From positions 1 to 64,000 of the forward strand of contig JAEUSY010000001.1 in the NCBI GenBank assembly GCA_016788295.1: a DNA stretch of 64,000 bases, written 5' to 3'. The notes beneath the pieces are model-generated. The model saw only the letters and a list, made by a program, of their open reading frames with translations. It had not been told where the DNA came from and made no database searches. Positions 1 to 10,116 of this stretch are shown here, piece by piece; within the stretch, counting starts at the first letter, position 1, and the number at the start of each line of letters is the position of its first letter. The stretch comes from Flavobacteriales bacterium (GTDB taxonomy: Bacteria; Bacteroidota; Bacteroidia; Flavobacteriales_F; PHOS-HE28). The position numbers and the translations under genes are program-made.

Positions 1-919
<919 letters not shown>

Positions 920-922
920 TGC

Positions 923-958
923 TGCGTGTTGGCGTGTTGCGTGTTACGCGTTGCTGAA
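923..958. repeat. Left arm of inverted repeat flanking the four-helix-bundle gene
   Basis: Short GCGTGTTG/GTGTTACGCGTTGC modules follow the sufB stop directly. The 14-base block at 941-954 is the exact reverse complement of 1388-1401 on the other side of the four-helix-bundle gene. The surrounding GCGTGTTG-type modules are also mirrored, but less exactly. Confidence 0.75.
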
Positions 959-975
959 CCAGAACCATCAGAACC

Positions 976-1398
976 ATGGCTACCGTCAAACAGTTCGAAG
1001 ACCTGGATGTCTGGAAGGATGCCCGGGCATTGAACAAGAAGATCTACACTATCACACGACGCAAGGTGTTCAATGAGGACTTCGACCTGCGGAGGCAGAT
1101 ACGCAAGGCCTCGGTTTCGATCATGTCCAACATCGCAGAAGGATTCGAGCGGAACAACAACAACTCCTTTATTCAATTTCTGACCATCGCAAAGGGCTCC
1201 TGTGGTGAGGTCCGTTCACAGCTCTATTGCTGCCTCGATGGCGAGTTCATCTCCGAGAAGGACTTCGAGCCCCTGAAACAAGAGGCCAAAGCTCTAGGTG
1301 AGCGTATCGGCAAATTCATCACCTACCTCGACGGTTATCAGACCCAACAAGGCGGGAAAGCGCGGAACACGGTCGCGAGCCGAACACGCAACGCGTAA
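976..1398 (+). CDS. Four-helix-bundle protein (S23/IVS-protein family)
   Basis: A 140-residue protein of the family first described from intervening sequences in 23S rRNA genes, related in fold to the Avd accessory proteins of diversity-generating retroelements. Family marks are the FEDLDVWKDAR start, the RKASVSIMSNIAEGFER segment and the later KGSCGEVRSQLY helix. Its molecular role is not established. It sits between sufB and sufC, where no gene is normally found, and lies inside an inverted repeat. The right repeat arm overlaps the last codons, so the polar tail (ARNTVASRTRNA) is partly encoded by the repeat. That arrangement suggests a mobile or recombining cassette rather than a SUF component. 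Family assignment is good, function unknown. Confidence 0.85.
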   Translation: MATVKQFEDLDVWKDARALNKKIYTITRRKVFNEDFDLRRQIRKASVSIMSNIAEGFERNNNNSFIQFLTIAKGSCGEVRSQLYCCLDGEFISEKDFEPLKQEAKALGERIGKFITYLDGYQTQQGGKARNTVASRTRNA

Positions 1399-1419
1399 CA
1401 CCCCAACACGCAACGCACA
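1384..1419. repeat. Right arm of inverted repeat flanking the four-helix-bundle gene
   Basis: ACACGCAACGCGTAACAC-type modules. Bases 1388-1401 are the exact reverse complement of 941-954. The arm overlaps the last codons of the four-helix-bundle gene and ends nine bases before the sufC start. Confidence 0.75.
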
Positions 1420-1427
1420 CTCTACCA

Positions 1428-2173
<746 letters not shown>

Positions 2174-2174
<1 letters not shown>

Positions 2175-3457
2175 TGAGCACGATGACCGCCACCGATCCC
2201 AAGGCCACCGTGCTCCCGCAGCTCGAGGGAAGCACCTGGCCCGGCGCCGCCGAAGCACTCGCCCAGGTGCACGCGCTGCCCGTGCCCACCAGCAAGACCG
2301 AAGCGTGGAAGTACACCCGCGTGGGCAAGCTGTTCAGCCAGCCCTATGCTGCACCGACGGGTGATGCGAACGTGGCGTTGCCCGCCCGCCTTCCCTTCAA
2401 TACCACGCGTGTGGTCTTCGTGAACGGCCACTTCCGCGCGGACCTCAGTGACGACCTGAAAGGTCAGAAGGGTGTCGTTATCGACAGCCTGAAGCACCAC
2501 CTCGCCCACGGCCCGGTGAAGGAGCACTACGGCACGCTGGCGCCCACCAGCGAGCGGCTTTTCACCGCCATGAACACCGCCGCTCCCACCGACGGCCTTA
2601 TCCTGCTTGTGACCAAGGGCGTGAAGGTGGAGCGTCCGATCCACGTGCTGCACATCACCACGTCAGCACGCCAGCTGGTGCAGCCGCGTGATCTCTTCAT
2701 GCTCCATGAAGGAGCGGAGGCGGAAGTGATCATCGAGCATACAGCGGCGCCCTTCGACTCCGCTCAGGGAACGCCGCAGTCACTCGTCAACAGCGTGCGC
2801 GAGTGCGTGGTGGGCGAAGGTGCGCGCCTCACGGTCCACAAGCTGCAGCACGAGATCGATGGCCCGGCGAACATCAGCTTCGAGGGTGTACGCGTGGCGG
2901 CCAAAGGCCACTTCAGCATCAGCACCACGACACTGGATGGCGCACTGATCCGTAATGAGGTTAAGGTGTCGCTGGCCGGTCCGGAGGCGCATGCCGAACT
3001 GAACGGCGTGTACCTGCTGAACGGCACCACGCACTGCGACAACCACACGTATATCGGTCACGATGTGCCGGACTGCACCAGCGACGAGCTCTACAAGGGC
3101 ATCGTGGCGGGCAAGGGCACCAGCGTGTTCAACGGCAAGGTGTACGTGAAGCAGGACGCGCAGCGCACACGGGCCTACCAGAGCAACGCTAACATCCTGC
3201 TGGGCGACGATGCCAAGGTGTACACCAAGCCTGAGCTGGAGATCTACGCGGACGACGTGAAGTGCAGCCACGGGTGCACCATCGGTCGCCTCGACGAGAA
3301 GGGCCTCTTCTACCTGCGCAGCCGCGGGGTGAGCGAGGCCGAGGCGCGCAAGCTGATGGCCCATGCCTTTATCACCGAGGTGGTGGAGCGGGTGCAGAAC
3401 GAGGAGTGGAAGGCGGTGTTGACCAGTCTCATCGACGCCAAGCTCGCAACGCTATGA
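2174..3457 (+). CDS. sufD: Fe-S cluster assembly protein SufD
   Basis: Partner of SufB in the SufBC2D complex. The chosen ATG at 2174 overlaps the sufC stop and gives 427 residues. An in-frame ATG at 2153 lies inside sufC and is less likely. The C-terminal half has the SufBD core, with NGVYLLNGTTHCDNHT and DVKCSHGCTIGRLDEKGLFYLRSRG, the latter holding the conserved His/Cys region. An odd feature is a copy of a short repeat (CTTCGACTCCGCTCAG core, 2752-2767) inside the frame, which adds a PFDSAQGT peptide around residue 195 that looks like an insertion in a surface loop. Confidence 0.95.
2750..2769. repeat. Short repeat inserted within sufD
   Basis: The repeat holds the core CTTCGACTCCGCTCAG with short CCC/GGG ends. 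The same 16-base core occurs at 5004-5019 inside sufE, read there in another frame. Here it is translated as PFDSAQG and keeps the sufD frame open. Confidence 0.7.
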
Positions 3458-3462
3458 GAGTT

Positions 3463-3556
3463 AACCGCTACGACGCAACGACGCGACGTGAGCTCACTGA
3501 ATGCAGCTCCAGCAGCGTAGTTTGCATTTGCGTTGCGTCGTCGCGTCGTCGCGGTT
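3463..3556. repeat. ACG-rich imperfect inverted repeat between sufD and sufS
   Basis: Arms 3463-3488 and 3531-3556 are reverse complements over 26 bases with three mismatches (AACCGC-ACGACGC-ACGACGC-ACG pattern) around a 42-base spacer. The element fills nearly the whole sufD-sufS gap. A single arm of the same sequence recurs at 5575-5603. It could be a non-autonomous repeat or a strong mRNA hairpin. Confidence 0.75.
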
Positions 3557-3572
3557 CAATACACTCGCATTC

Positions 3573-4808
3573 ATGAAAACCGCAGCGGTCAAACCAGCCT
3601 TCGATGTCGCCGAGATCCGCGCGCAATTCCCGATCCTGAAGGAACTGGTGCACGGCAAGCCGCTGGTGTACTTCGACAACGCCGCGACCAGCCAGAAGCC
3701 GCGCCGCGTGATCAAGGCCGAGAGCGCCTATTACGCCACGATCAACGCCAACGTGCACCGCGGTGTGCACACATTGAGCACGAAGGCCACCGAGGCCCAG
3801 GAGGCCGCGCGCGAGACCATCCGCAGGCACATCTACGCCAGGCATGCCCACGAGGTGATCTTCACCAGTGGCACCACAGCAAGCATGAACCTGGCGGCGT
3901 TCAGCCTGGGCCAGCTACTGCTGAAGAAGGGCGACGAGGTGCTCATCTCTGGCATGGAGCATCATGCGAACATCGTCCCCTGGCAGCTGGCCTGCGAGCG
4001 GCATGGCGCGAAGCTGAAGGTGATCCCGATCACGGATAGCGGCGAGTGGGACCTGACACACGTGCCGTTCTCCGATAAGACGCGCGTTCTGGCTGTTTCG
4101 CATGTGAGCAACACGCTGGGCACGATCAACCCCGTTAAGCAACTGATCGCCGAGGCGAAAAAGCGCGGCATCACCACCGTGGTGGACGGCGCACAGGCCA
4201 TCGCGCACCTGGATGTGGACGTGCAGGACCTCGGCTGCGACCTCTATGCCTTCAGCGGGCACAAGGCGTATGGTCCCACAGGCACGGGCGTGCTCTATGG
4301 CCGCGAGGAGCTGCTGGAGCGCATGCCCCCCTGGCAGGGCGGAGGCGAGATGATCGACACGGTCACCTTCGAGAAGACCACTTACGCCAAGTTGCCTTTC
4401 AAGTTCGAGGCAGGCACGCCGCACATCGCCGGCATCATCGGGCTGGGCGAGGCCATCCGCTGGATGGAGGACTACGATAAGGCCGCCATGGCCGCTTACG
4501 AGCACACGTTGTTGGAGCACGCCACCAAGGTGCTGCTCACCATCGACGGCCTGCGGATCATCGGTACGGCGAAGGAGAAAGTGGGCGTGATCAGCTTCGT
4601 GATCGACGGTGTACACCACTACGACCTCGGCACCCTGCTCGACCAGCAAGGCATCGCCGTGCGCACGGGCCACCACTGCACCCAGCCGCTGATGGAGCGC
4701 TTCGGGGTGAGCGGGACCACGCGGGCGAGTTTTGCGTGCTTCAATACGTTGGAGGAGATCGACTCAATGGTAGCGGCCACGAAAAAGGCCGTGAAGATGC
4801 TGCGATGA
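3573..4808 (+). CDS. sufS: Cysteine desulfurase SufS
   Basis: PLP-dependent group II cysteine desulfurase, which takes sulfur from L-cysteine as a persulfide and hands it to SufE. The ATG at 3573 gives 411 residues; an upstream in-frame ATG at 3501 would start inside the repeat element and is rejected. Visible motifs are YFDNAATSQKP near the N-terminus, the PLP lysine in SGHKAYGPTG (Lys231) and the catalytic cysteine in RTGHHCTQP (Cys369). The stop overlaps the sufE ATG (ATGA). Confidence 0.96.
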   Translation: MKTAAVKPAFDVAEIRAQFPILKELVHGKPLVYFDNAATSQKPRRVIKAESAYYATINANVHRGVHTLSTKATEAQEAARETIRRHIYARHAHEVIFTSGTTASMNLAAFSLGQLLLKKGDEVLISGMEHHANIVPWQLACERHGAKLKVIPITDSGEWDLTHVPFSDKTRVLAVSHVSNTLGTINPVKQLIAEAKKRGITTVVDGAQAIAHLDVDVQDLGCDLYAFSGHKAYGPTGTGVLYGREELLERMPPWQGGGEMIDTVTFEKTTYAKLPFKFEAGTPHIAGIIGLGEAIRWMEDYDKAAMAAYEHTLLEHATKVLLTIDGLRIIGTAKEKVGVISFVIDGVHHYDLGTLLDQQGIAVRTGHHCTQPLMERFGVSGTTRASFACFNTLEEIDSMVAATKKAVKMLR

Positions 4809-5254
4809 GCACCACGACCACATTGGCCCAAGCGCAACAAGAGGTCGTTGACGAGTTCGCCCTATTCTCGGACTGGCAGGACCGTTATGAGCACCTGATC
4901 GAGCTGGGCAAGGACCTGCCCGTCATCGCACCGGAGAAGAAGACCGAGGAGAACATCGTACGCGGCTGTCAATCGCGCGTATGGCTTAGCGCTGAGTACC
5001 GCGCTTCGACTCCGCTCAGCGCTGGTACGGTCCACTTCACCGCCGACAGCGATGCGATGATCACCAAAGGACTTGTCGCGCTATTGGTCCGTGTCTTGAA
5101 CGACCGTACACCGCAAGAGATCCTGAACACGCCGCTCACCTTCATCGATGCCATCGGGCTGCGCGAGCATTTATCGCCCAACCGCAGCAACGGACTGGTG
5201 GCGATGCTCGATCAGATGAAGCGCTACGCACTCGCCTATTCCTCCAAGTCATGA
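4805..5254 (+). CDS. sufE: Sulfur acceptor protein SufE
   Basis: Accepts the persulfide from SufS and passes it to SufB. The ATG at 4805 overlaps the sufS stop and gives 149 residues. The active cysteine is Cys55 in VRGCQSRVW, followed by the family segment ADSDAMITKGL. Between them lies an extra stretch (EYRASTPLSAG) encoded by a hairpin-forming repeat at 4988-5023, which makes this loop longer than in typical SufE proteins. The stop overlaps the next start. Confidence 0.94.
   Translation: MSTTTTLAQAQQEVVDEFALFSDWQDRYEHLIELGKDLPVIAPEKKTEENIVRGCQSRVWLSAEYRASTPLSAGTVHFTADSDAMITKGLVALLVRVLNDRTPQEILNTPLTFIDAIGLREHLSPNRSNGLVAMLDQMKRYALAYSSKS
4988..5023. repeat. Short palindromic repeat inserted within sufE
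   Basis: Perfect 9-base arms AGCGCTGAG (4988-4996) and CTCAGCGCT (5015-5023) enclose the CTTCGACTCCG part of the core also found in sufD. The element lies in frame just after the active-site cysteine region. Confidence 0.7.
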
Positions 5255-5571
5255 CCCCCGAGGAGAAGAAACACCTGGAAGAACGCGTCATCGACATGCT
5301 CAAGAGCGTGTATGACCCGGAGATCCCCGTGGACATCTATGAGCTGGGGTTGATCTACGAGGTGAACATCGGTGATGATGCACATGTGGGCATCAAAATG
5401 ACCCTCACCAGTCCAGCATGCCCCGTAGCCGGTACCCTGCCCGGCGAGGTGGAGCAGAAAGTAGCGAGCGTGCAAGGAGTGAGCAGTGCCAAGGTGGAGA
5501 TCACCTTCGAGCCGCCGTGGGACCGCACCATGATGAGCGAGGCGGCGCAACTTGAACTTGGCTTCATGTAA
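5251..5571 (+). CDS. DUF59/MIP18-family Fe-S assembly protein (SufT-like)
   Basis: A 106-residue single-domain DUF59 protein, the family that helps mature or transfer Fe-S clusters and is often the last suf gene in Bacteroidota and Firmicutes. The pattern SVYDPEIPVDIYELGLIYEV and the LTSPACPVAGTLPGEVE segment with its conserved cysteine are clear. Start and sufE stop overlap by four bases (ATGA), so it belongs to the same operon. The PaaD and MIP18 subfamilies share the fold, but the suf context argues for the Fe-S role. Confidence 0.9.
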   Translation: MTPEEKKHLEERVIDMLKSVYDPEIPVDIYELGLIYEVNIGDDAHVGIKMTLTSPACPVAGTLPGEVEQKVASVQGVSSAKVEITFEPPWDRTMMSEAAQLELGFM

Positions 5572-5574
5572 TTG

Positions 5575-5603
5575 AACCGCGACGACGCGACGGGAACGCA
5601 ACG
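5575..5603. repeat. Solo arm of the ACG-rich repeat before the DUF2480 gene
   Basis: AACCGCGACGACGCGACG followed, after a short change, by ACGCAACG matches the reverse complement of the right arm at 3531-3556. No second arm is seen nearby. It lies between the DUF59 stop and the DUF2480 start. Confidence 0.65.
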
Positions 5604-5609
5604 AAAGCC

Positions 5610-6128
5610 ATGAGCGACGAGAACCCCATCATCAACAAGGTCGCCTCGAGCGGGATCATCACCCTCGATCTGGAGGAACTGTACCCGGCGGGTGAGCGCC
5701 TGATCTTCGACCTAAAGCCGCTGCTGTGGCAGGAGATCGCGCTGAAGGAAGATGACCTCCGCGCCTTCTGCAAGGAGCACGATTGGGCACAGTACCAAGG
5801 CAAGTTCGTGAGCGTGCATTGCAGCGCCGATGCCATCGTGCCCACCTGGGCCTTCATGCTGGTGGCCACGCACCTGCAGCCCTTCGCAGCGTTCATCACG
5901 CAAGGCGATGCCGATCAGCTGGAGCGCGCAGTGTTCACCCGCTTCGTGCAGCAGCTGGACGTGGAGCCCTACCGCAACGCCCGCGTGGTGGTGAAGGGCT
6001 GCAGCAAGCTCCCAGTGCCGCTCAACGCCTATGTGGAGCTGAGCGCGAGGTTGTTGCCCTTGGTGAGGAGCCTGATGTTCGGGGAACCGTGCAGTACGGT
6101 ACCATTGTATAAACGGCCTAAAGCTTAG
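5610..6128 (+). CDS. DUF2480 family protein
   Basis: A 172-residue cytoplasmic protein of DUF2480, a family found almost only in Bacteroidota and commonly placed directly after suf genes; its function is not known. Family marks are the NKVASSGIITLDLEELYP start and the C-terminal MFGEPCSTVPLYKRPKA. The ATG at 5610 follows a solo repeat arm. About 50 bases after its stop there is a degenerate second copy of its last 17 codons. Confidence 0.85.
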   Translation: MSDENPIINKVASSGIITLDLEELYPAGERLIFDLKPLLWQEIALKEDDLRAFCKEHDWAQYQGKFVSVHCSADAIVPTWAFMLVATHLQPFAAFITQGDADQLERAVFTRFVQQLDVEPYRNARVVVKGCSKLPVPLNAYVELSARLLPLVRSLMFGEPCSTVPLYKRPKA

Positions 6129-6167
6129 CGCGACTCCGGGTCAGGCCTGGAGTGACAAAGAGCGGTG

Positions 6168-6228
6168 AAGGGCTTGATGTTCGGCGAGCCGTCGCACGGT
6201 GCCGCTGTACAAGGCGACGAAGGCATAG
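6168..6228 (+). pseudogene. Degenerate duplicate of the DUF2480 3' end
   Basis: The sequence reads KGLMFGEP and then, after a shift of frame near 6198, VPLYKATKA and a TAG at 6226-6228. This parallels the real gene end (RSLMFGEP ... VPLYKRPKA, TAG at 6126-6128). The copy is two bases shorter from the ATG of MFGEP to the stop. It is a relic of a local tandem duplication or a recombination scar. It has no start codon of its own and is not expected to be expressed. Confidence 0.65.
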
Positions 6229-6232
6229 GCAC

Positions 6233-6240
6233 TACCTTCG
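6233..6240 (+). promoter_or_regulatory. -7 promoter element (TACCTTCG) before the metallopeptidase gene
   Basis: It matches the Bacteroidota -7 consensus TAnnTTTG with one change and ends four bases before the ATG at 6245. It supports that start and implies almost no leader. Confidence 0.5.
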
Positions 6241-6244
6241 GGAC

Positions 6245-8359
6245 ATGCGATACTGGCTCCTATCCCTTCTTCTGCTTACATGCGGAACGAGTTGGGCACA
6301 ACCGGATACTACCAGCCTGCCGCATAGCAGCTTGGGCTGGTCGCTCTCACCACACGGCACCATTCGGATACTGCTCCTTTATGTGGAGATAGACTGGGAC
6401 GTGACCCCGGAGAAGGACCCACAGGCCAATGGTGCCGAACATTGGGAGAAGGGGCGGTTGCCAAAGTGGAAGGATGAAGTGTTCGACCCGCATCCACTGC
6501 GGCCATACAAGGGACAGGTCACGCAGTACTATCACGATATGTCCCTGGGGCGTTACACCGTGCTTGGGGACTACATCGACAAGCTGCTGGTATTAAAACA
6601 GAGCGAGTATCCCACGGTTGGTCAAGCGCACAGCGTTGGGTCCTTGGCAGTGAAGGAAGCGAACAAAATGGGGTCATTGCAGACCCGGCATGGGCTTAGT
6701 ACTGCGGACTTCGACCTGTGGCAACGCGGCGGGCGGGCTGGTATGCCCAAGCAGCTTGGTGCCGACCAGCCACATAGTTATGATCACGTGATGGTGATCG
6801 TGCGCAACAACGGTCTCACCCACAATCAAGGTAGTGTTGACAACGGAAGTGCAGGTAAGTTATTCGGCTTCGAAAGCGATTCACAAAGTCGCTTCGGTGG
6901 CATGAACGCCCTGCCATTCGAGATCCTCCAACACGAATTCAACCACCTGTTGCTGGGCGGGAACAACTTCCATAGTGGCGGCGGCAATGCATCACAATTC
7001 CAGAGCTACTTCATTGCGCTACAAGGTGGCTGGAGCATGATGGGCGGATCGAGCAGTTCCTTGTTGACCTGCTCCGGATGGGACCGCTATCGGCTGGGAT
7101 GGACACCGCAAGACAGCCCCTTCGCCATACGTGCTACAACCATGGACGGCCTCGCCATGAACGGCGATCTTGATCCCTTGAATAGGGACACGGGTCTATA
7201 TGTGCTCCGCGACTTTGTGACCACCGGCGATGCGATACGTATCCGGATGCCATACCTCAACAAGGATGAATACCCACAATTCCTGTGGCTGGAGAATCAC
7301 CAAGGATGGAAACGGAACGGCGTCCGATCGGATCGCTTCCACTACGAACTGGAAATGACATGCGTGAACGGGGTGGTTCCCGGTATCTATGCTGCCATGC
7401 AGGTCGATCGGGAGAACCGCTCGGGCAAGGACCTGTACGGCGGTCATGCGGATTATTTGCGCGCCCTGCCGGCCAGCGGGTTCTACGACATGGAACCACG
7501 TGGCGACACGGTGATCAACCAGTGCCTGTGGGGATCGCGTATGCGCCCCTTGGTGGTGAAAGAGCGTTGGAACAATCCTTTGGCAGGTGCAAGTGAACTG
7601 GAGATCCCCTTGTTCGACCCCGGCACCTCGGATCGATTGTTCCGTGCGAAAGATGGTGTGATACCACGGATCGAGGAACGTGATGGCCGCTACGTGGATG
7701 AGGCGATGTTCTTCGGCCATTCGCGGCAGGCGTTCACCCCTTCTGGCAATTCCATATTGAACAAAAGCAGCAATCCACCGCTGGCGAACATGACGACAAT
7801 GACCAGCACTTCGGGACGTAGTCTTTACAAAGGGAACAAACCGGATAATCGCATCATCCACCTCAGCGACTTCCGCATCACTGTGCGCGAGCAACGAGCG
7901 GACGGATCCATTGTGGTTCATGTGGGTCGCAATGATTTCCTTGTGGACAGGGATGTGCGATGGTGTGGCGACAGCATCGTACTACACCCTCCACTGGATA
8001 CAGGACGCTATGCCATGCTCATCGCAAAACATAGACATGTGCGCATCGACCGATCACGGACACCTTCCCGGATAGAGGCTCCGGACACCGTAGGTCGGGC
8101 ACGTTTCTTCAACGACCCGACCACGCTCGTCCTACTTGATGGTGTGCGCATGCGGCTCGAAGAAAGCGCTGTTCTGAGCCTGGAGAACGGCAGTACCATG
8201 CATGTGATGCCCGGTGCTGCCCTTGAACTGCACCCGAAAGCCCGCTTGGTCATCGATCGTACGTCGTGCATCGTGCTGCATGGCGATGCACGTGTGTTGG
8301 CCACTCCCAAGCAAATGAAGCGTTTACGGAAAGCTGGTCGTTCCAAGCGGATACCATGA
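6245..8359 (+). CDS. Secreted M6-like zinc metallopeptidase (HExxH)
   Basis: A 704-residue exported protein. The ATG at 6245 begins a clear signal peptide (MRYWLLSLLLLTCGTSWAQ); an upstream in-frame ATG at 6152 would precede it with an Arg-rich, uncoded-looking stretch and would cross a duplicate relic. The zinc site is HEFNH (His230, Glu231, His234) in ILQHEFNHLLLGGNNFH, with His243 as a possible third ligand. GGWSMMGG and CSGWDRYRLGW follow, a layout seen in immune-inhibitor-A/M6-type peptidases. The C-terminal part looks beta-rich, with no recognisable T9SS sorting domain. Its stop overlaps the start of the next gene (ATGA). Peptidase assignment is good; the subfamily is less certain. Confidence 0.75.
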   Translation: MRYWLLSLLLLTCGTSWAQPDTTSLPHSSLGWSLSPHGTIRILLLYVEIDWDVTPEKDPQANGAEHWEKGRLPKWKDEVFDPHPLRPYKGQVTQYYHDMSLGRYTVLGDYIDKLLVLKQSEYPTVGQAHSVGSLAVKEANKMGSLQTRHGLSTADFDLWQRGGRAGMPKQLGADQPHSYDHVMVIVRNNGLTHNQGSVDNGSAGKLFGFESDSQSRFGGMNALPFEILQHEFNHLLLGGNNFHSGGGNASQFQSYFIALQGGWSMMGGSSSSLLTCSGWDRYRLGWTPQDSPFAIRATTMDGLAMNGDLDPLNRDTGLYVLRDFVTTGDAIRIRMPYLNKDEYPQFLWLENHQGWKRNGVRSDRFHYELEMTCVNGVVPGIYAAMQVDRENRSGKDLYGGHADYLRALPASGFYDMEPRGDTVINQCLWGSRMRPLVVKERWNNPLAGASELEIPLFDPGTSDRLFRAKDGVIPRIEERDGRYVDEAMFFGHSRQAFTPSGNSILNKSSNPPLANMTTMTSTSGRSLYKGNKPDNRIIHLSDFRITVREQRADGSIVVHVGRNDFLVDRDVRWCGDSIVLHPPLDTGRYAMLIAKHRHVRIDRSRTPSRIEAPDTVGRARFFNDPTTLVLLDGVRMRLEESAVLSLENGSTMHVMPGAALELHPKARLVIDRTSCIVLHGDARVLATPKQMKRLRKAGRSKRIP

Positions 8360-10107
8360 AGATGCAACACGGGCGATCGTCACTGCTGATGGTCCTGCTG
8401 CTTGCTACGGTTGTCCTCGTCGTGACTGTCCGAGTGCGCATCATCGGTGACAATGGGGTTGCTTGGCAGGGTGCGATCAATAGCGATGGCGAAGGCTATG
8501 TGGCCTACCTGAACGGCCTCATCATCCATGGCGATCTGCGATCGGCAGAAGCGGCAGAGCAACACTTTACACCTGCTGGCCATCGCCACGTGATCCAGTA
8601 TTACGCAGGTACCGCCCTTCTACAAGCCCCCTTCTTTTTCATCGCCCATGTGGTTCAAAGCGCTTCCGGGTCGGTACAGGACAAGGGATATGAACTGCCC
8701 TACCAGCTTGCGATCATCGTATCGTCATTGTTCTATTTCATTCTGGGGTTGCACTTCACCAGGCTCACACTATCGGCATTGGGCCTGGCGGATCGCACAG
8801 TGGCCTTGACCCTGTTGATCATCGCATTGGGAACGGGATTACCCTATTACGCGATCATCTCTCCGGCCATGTCGCACGTTTATGGCTTCGCAGCGATCGC
8901 ATGGTGCATGTACGAAGCTCGGCGGGCCTGGACAGACCGACCATACGCGCCTGAGCGGCTCATGCTAGCCTTGGCCATTACACTGCTCATCCGCCCCACA
9001 CACGTATTGATAATCCCTTTGCTTCCAGTGGTGGCGTATGGCGATGGAAAACGCGTATTGAGCTGGATACGGCACCAGCGACCCGCACCATGGTTCCGCG
9101 CAGCACTGATCGGCACTGCTGTGTTGCTGATCCAACCACTGGCATGGCACGCACAGTGCGGCCAATGGTGGGTTGATCCTTACGCCACCGAAGGATTCCA
9201 CTGGTTGCAGCCCCGCATCTGGTCCGTGCTGTTCGGCGCGCGAAAAGGGCTCTTCTTCTATTGGCCATTACTGCTCCTCCTGCTACCCGGTATCTGGTTC
9301 CTTTTTCGCAATAGGAAGGACACAGGCCTCTCCTTCGCGATCGGGCTCATCGTCATCATTTACCTAACCAGCACCTGGTGGAGCTGGTACTACGGCCATG
9401 GATACGGCATGCGTCCTTTCTTGGACCTTCTTCCGCTAATGGCCGTGCCGATCGGCCTATGTATCCGATACCTTCCAAAAAGGTCCATGCCAGCGGCGTC
9501 TGTTGCGATAAGTGTATTGGTCGGCTTGCAAGTATTCCAATCTTGGCAATACCATGTCGGCATCATCCACCCGTTCAATATGGACCGCGAGAAATACCGC
9601 ATGATCTTCATGAACCCTTCCGTGGAAATGAGCGGGCGGATCGGTTGGGCGAACATGGCTTCACCCTACGCACCGCATGGAATGGAAGTACTGAAAACCG
9701 CACATCTAAAAGAACCTTTCACGGGGAGAGATACCCTGCACCTTGATACCGCAAAGGCATTTTCCCCGGCCATCACACTAAGCGCCGCAGAGCTGCCCCA
9801 AGGCCGTACACTTTGGGTGGATGTGAGCGTGGAACGAAGTGCCAGTTCCATTGGCGCATCGAACACCGTGGACATGGTCTATACCCTACGCCACAATGGA
9901 AAGGACAGAGCATATGGAGCCTTTCCACTGAACGATATCCGATCGGACGACGATCGCCCATGGCGTCGGTGGAAGCATGGCTTTCTTATCCCCGCTGCAA
10001 GATCCGGCGAAGAGCTCGTAGTCTACTTGTGGCAACACGGCAACGGCACGGTACTGATCAGGGACCTGAACATTACGATATCGGCCGTGCGCGAAAGACC
10101 GGAGTAG
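8356..10107 (+). CDS. Polytopic membrane protein, possible GT-C-type glycosyltransferase
   Basis: A 583-residue protein with about ten hydrophobic segments in its first 430 residues and a soluble C-terminal domain of about 150 residues that looks beta-sandwich-like. The ATG at 8356 overlaps the previous stop, giving translational coupling; an upstream ATG at 8266 would lie inside the peptidase gene. The N-terminal loop after TM1 (NSDGEGYVAYLNGLII, then AGHRHVIQYYAGTALLQAP) resembles the first periplasmic loop of lipid-linked sugar transferases of the GT-C fold. There is no decisive motif, so function is inferred weakly. Coupling to a secreted peptidase could mean a shared surface or envelope process. 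Confidence 0.6.
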   Translation: MKMQHGRSSLLMVLLLATVVLVVTVRVRIIGDNGVAWQGAINSDGEGYVAYLNGLIIHGDLRSAEAAEQHFTPAGHRHVIQYYAGTALLQAPFFFIAHVVQSASGSVQDKGYELPYQLAIIVSSLFYFILGLHFTRLTLSALGLADRTVALTLLIIALGTGLPYYAIISPAMSHVYGFAAIAWCMYEARRAWTDRPYAPERLMLALAITLLIRPTHVLIIPLLPVVAYGDGKRVLSWIRHQRPAPWFRAALIGTAVLLIQPLAWHAQCGQWWVDPYATEGFHWLQPRIWSVLFGARKGLFFYWPLLLLLLPGIWFLFRNRKDTGLSFAIGLIVIIYLTSTWWSWYYGHGYGMRPFLDLLPLMAVPIGLCIRYLPKRSMPAASVAISVLVGLQVFQSWQYHVGIIHPFNMDREKYRMIFMNPSVEMSGRIGWANMASPYAPHGMEVLKTAHLKEPFTGRDTLHLDTAKAFSPAITLSAAELPQGRTLWVDVSVERSASSIGASNTVDMVYTLRHNGKDRAYGAFPLNDIRSDDDRPWRRWKHGFLIPAARSGEELVVYLWQHGNGTVLIRDLNITISAVRERPE

Positions 10108-10116
10108 TTCCCCTGC

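Noticed and set aside
6133-6153. Hairpin after the DUF2480 stop as a terminator of the suf operon
   Set aside because: The stem is short, with a wobble pair and no T-run on the plus strand. It was not strong enough to list.
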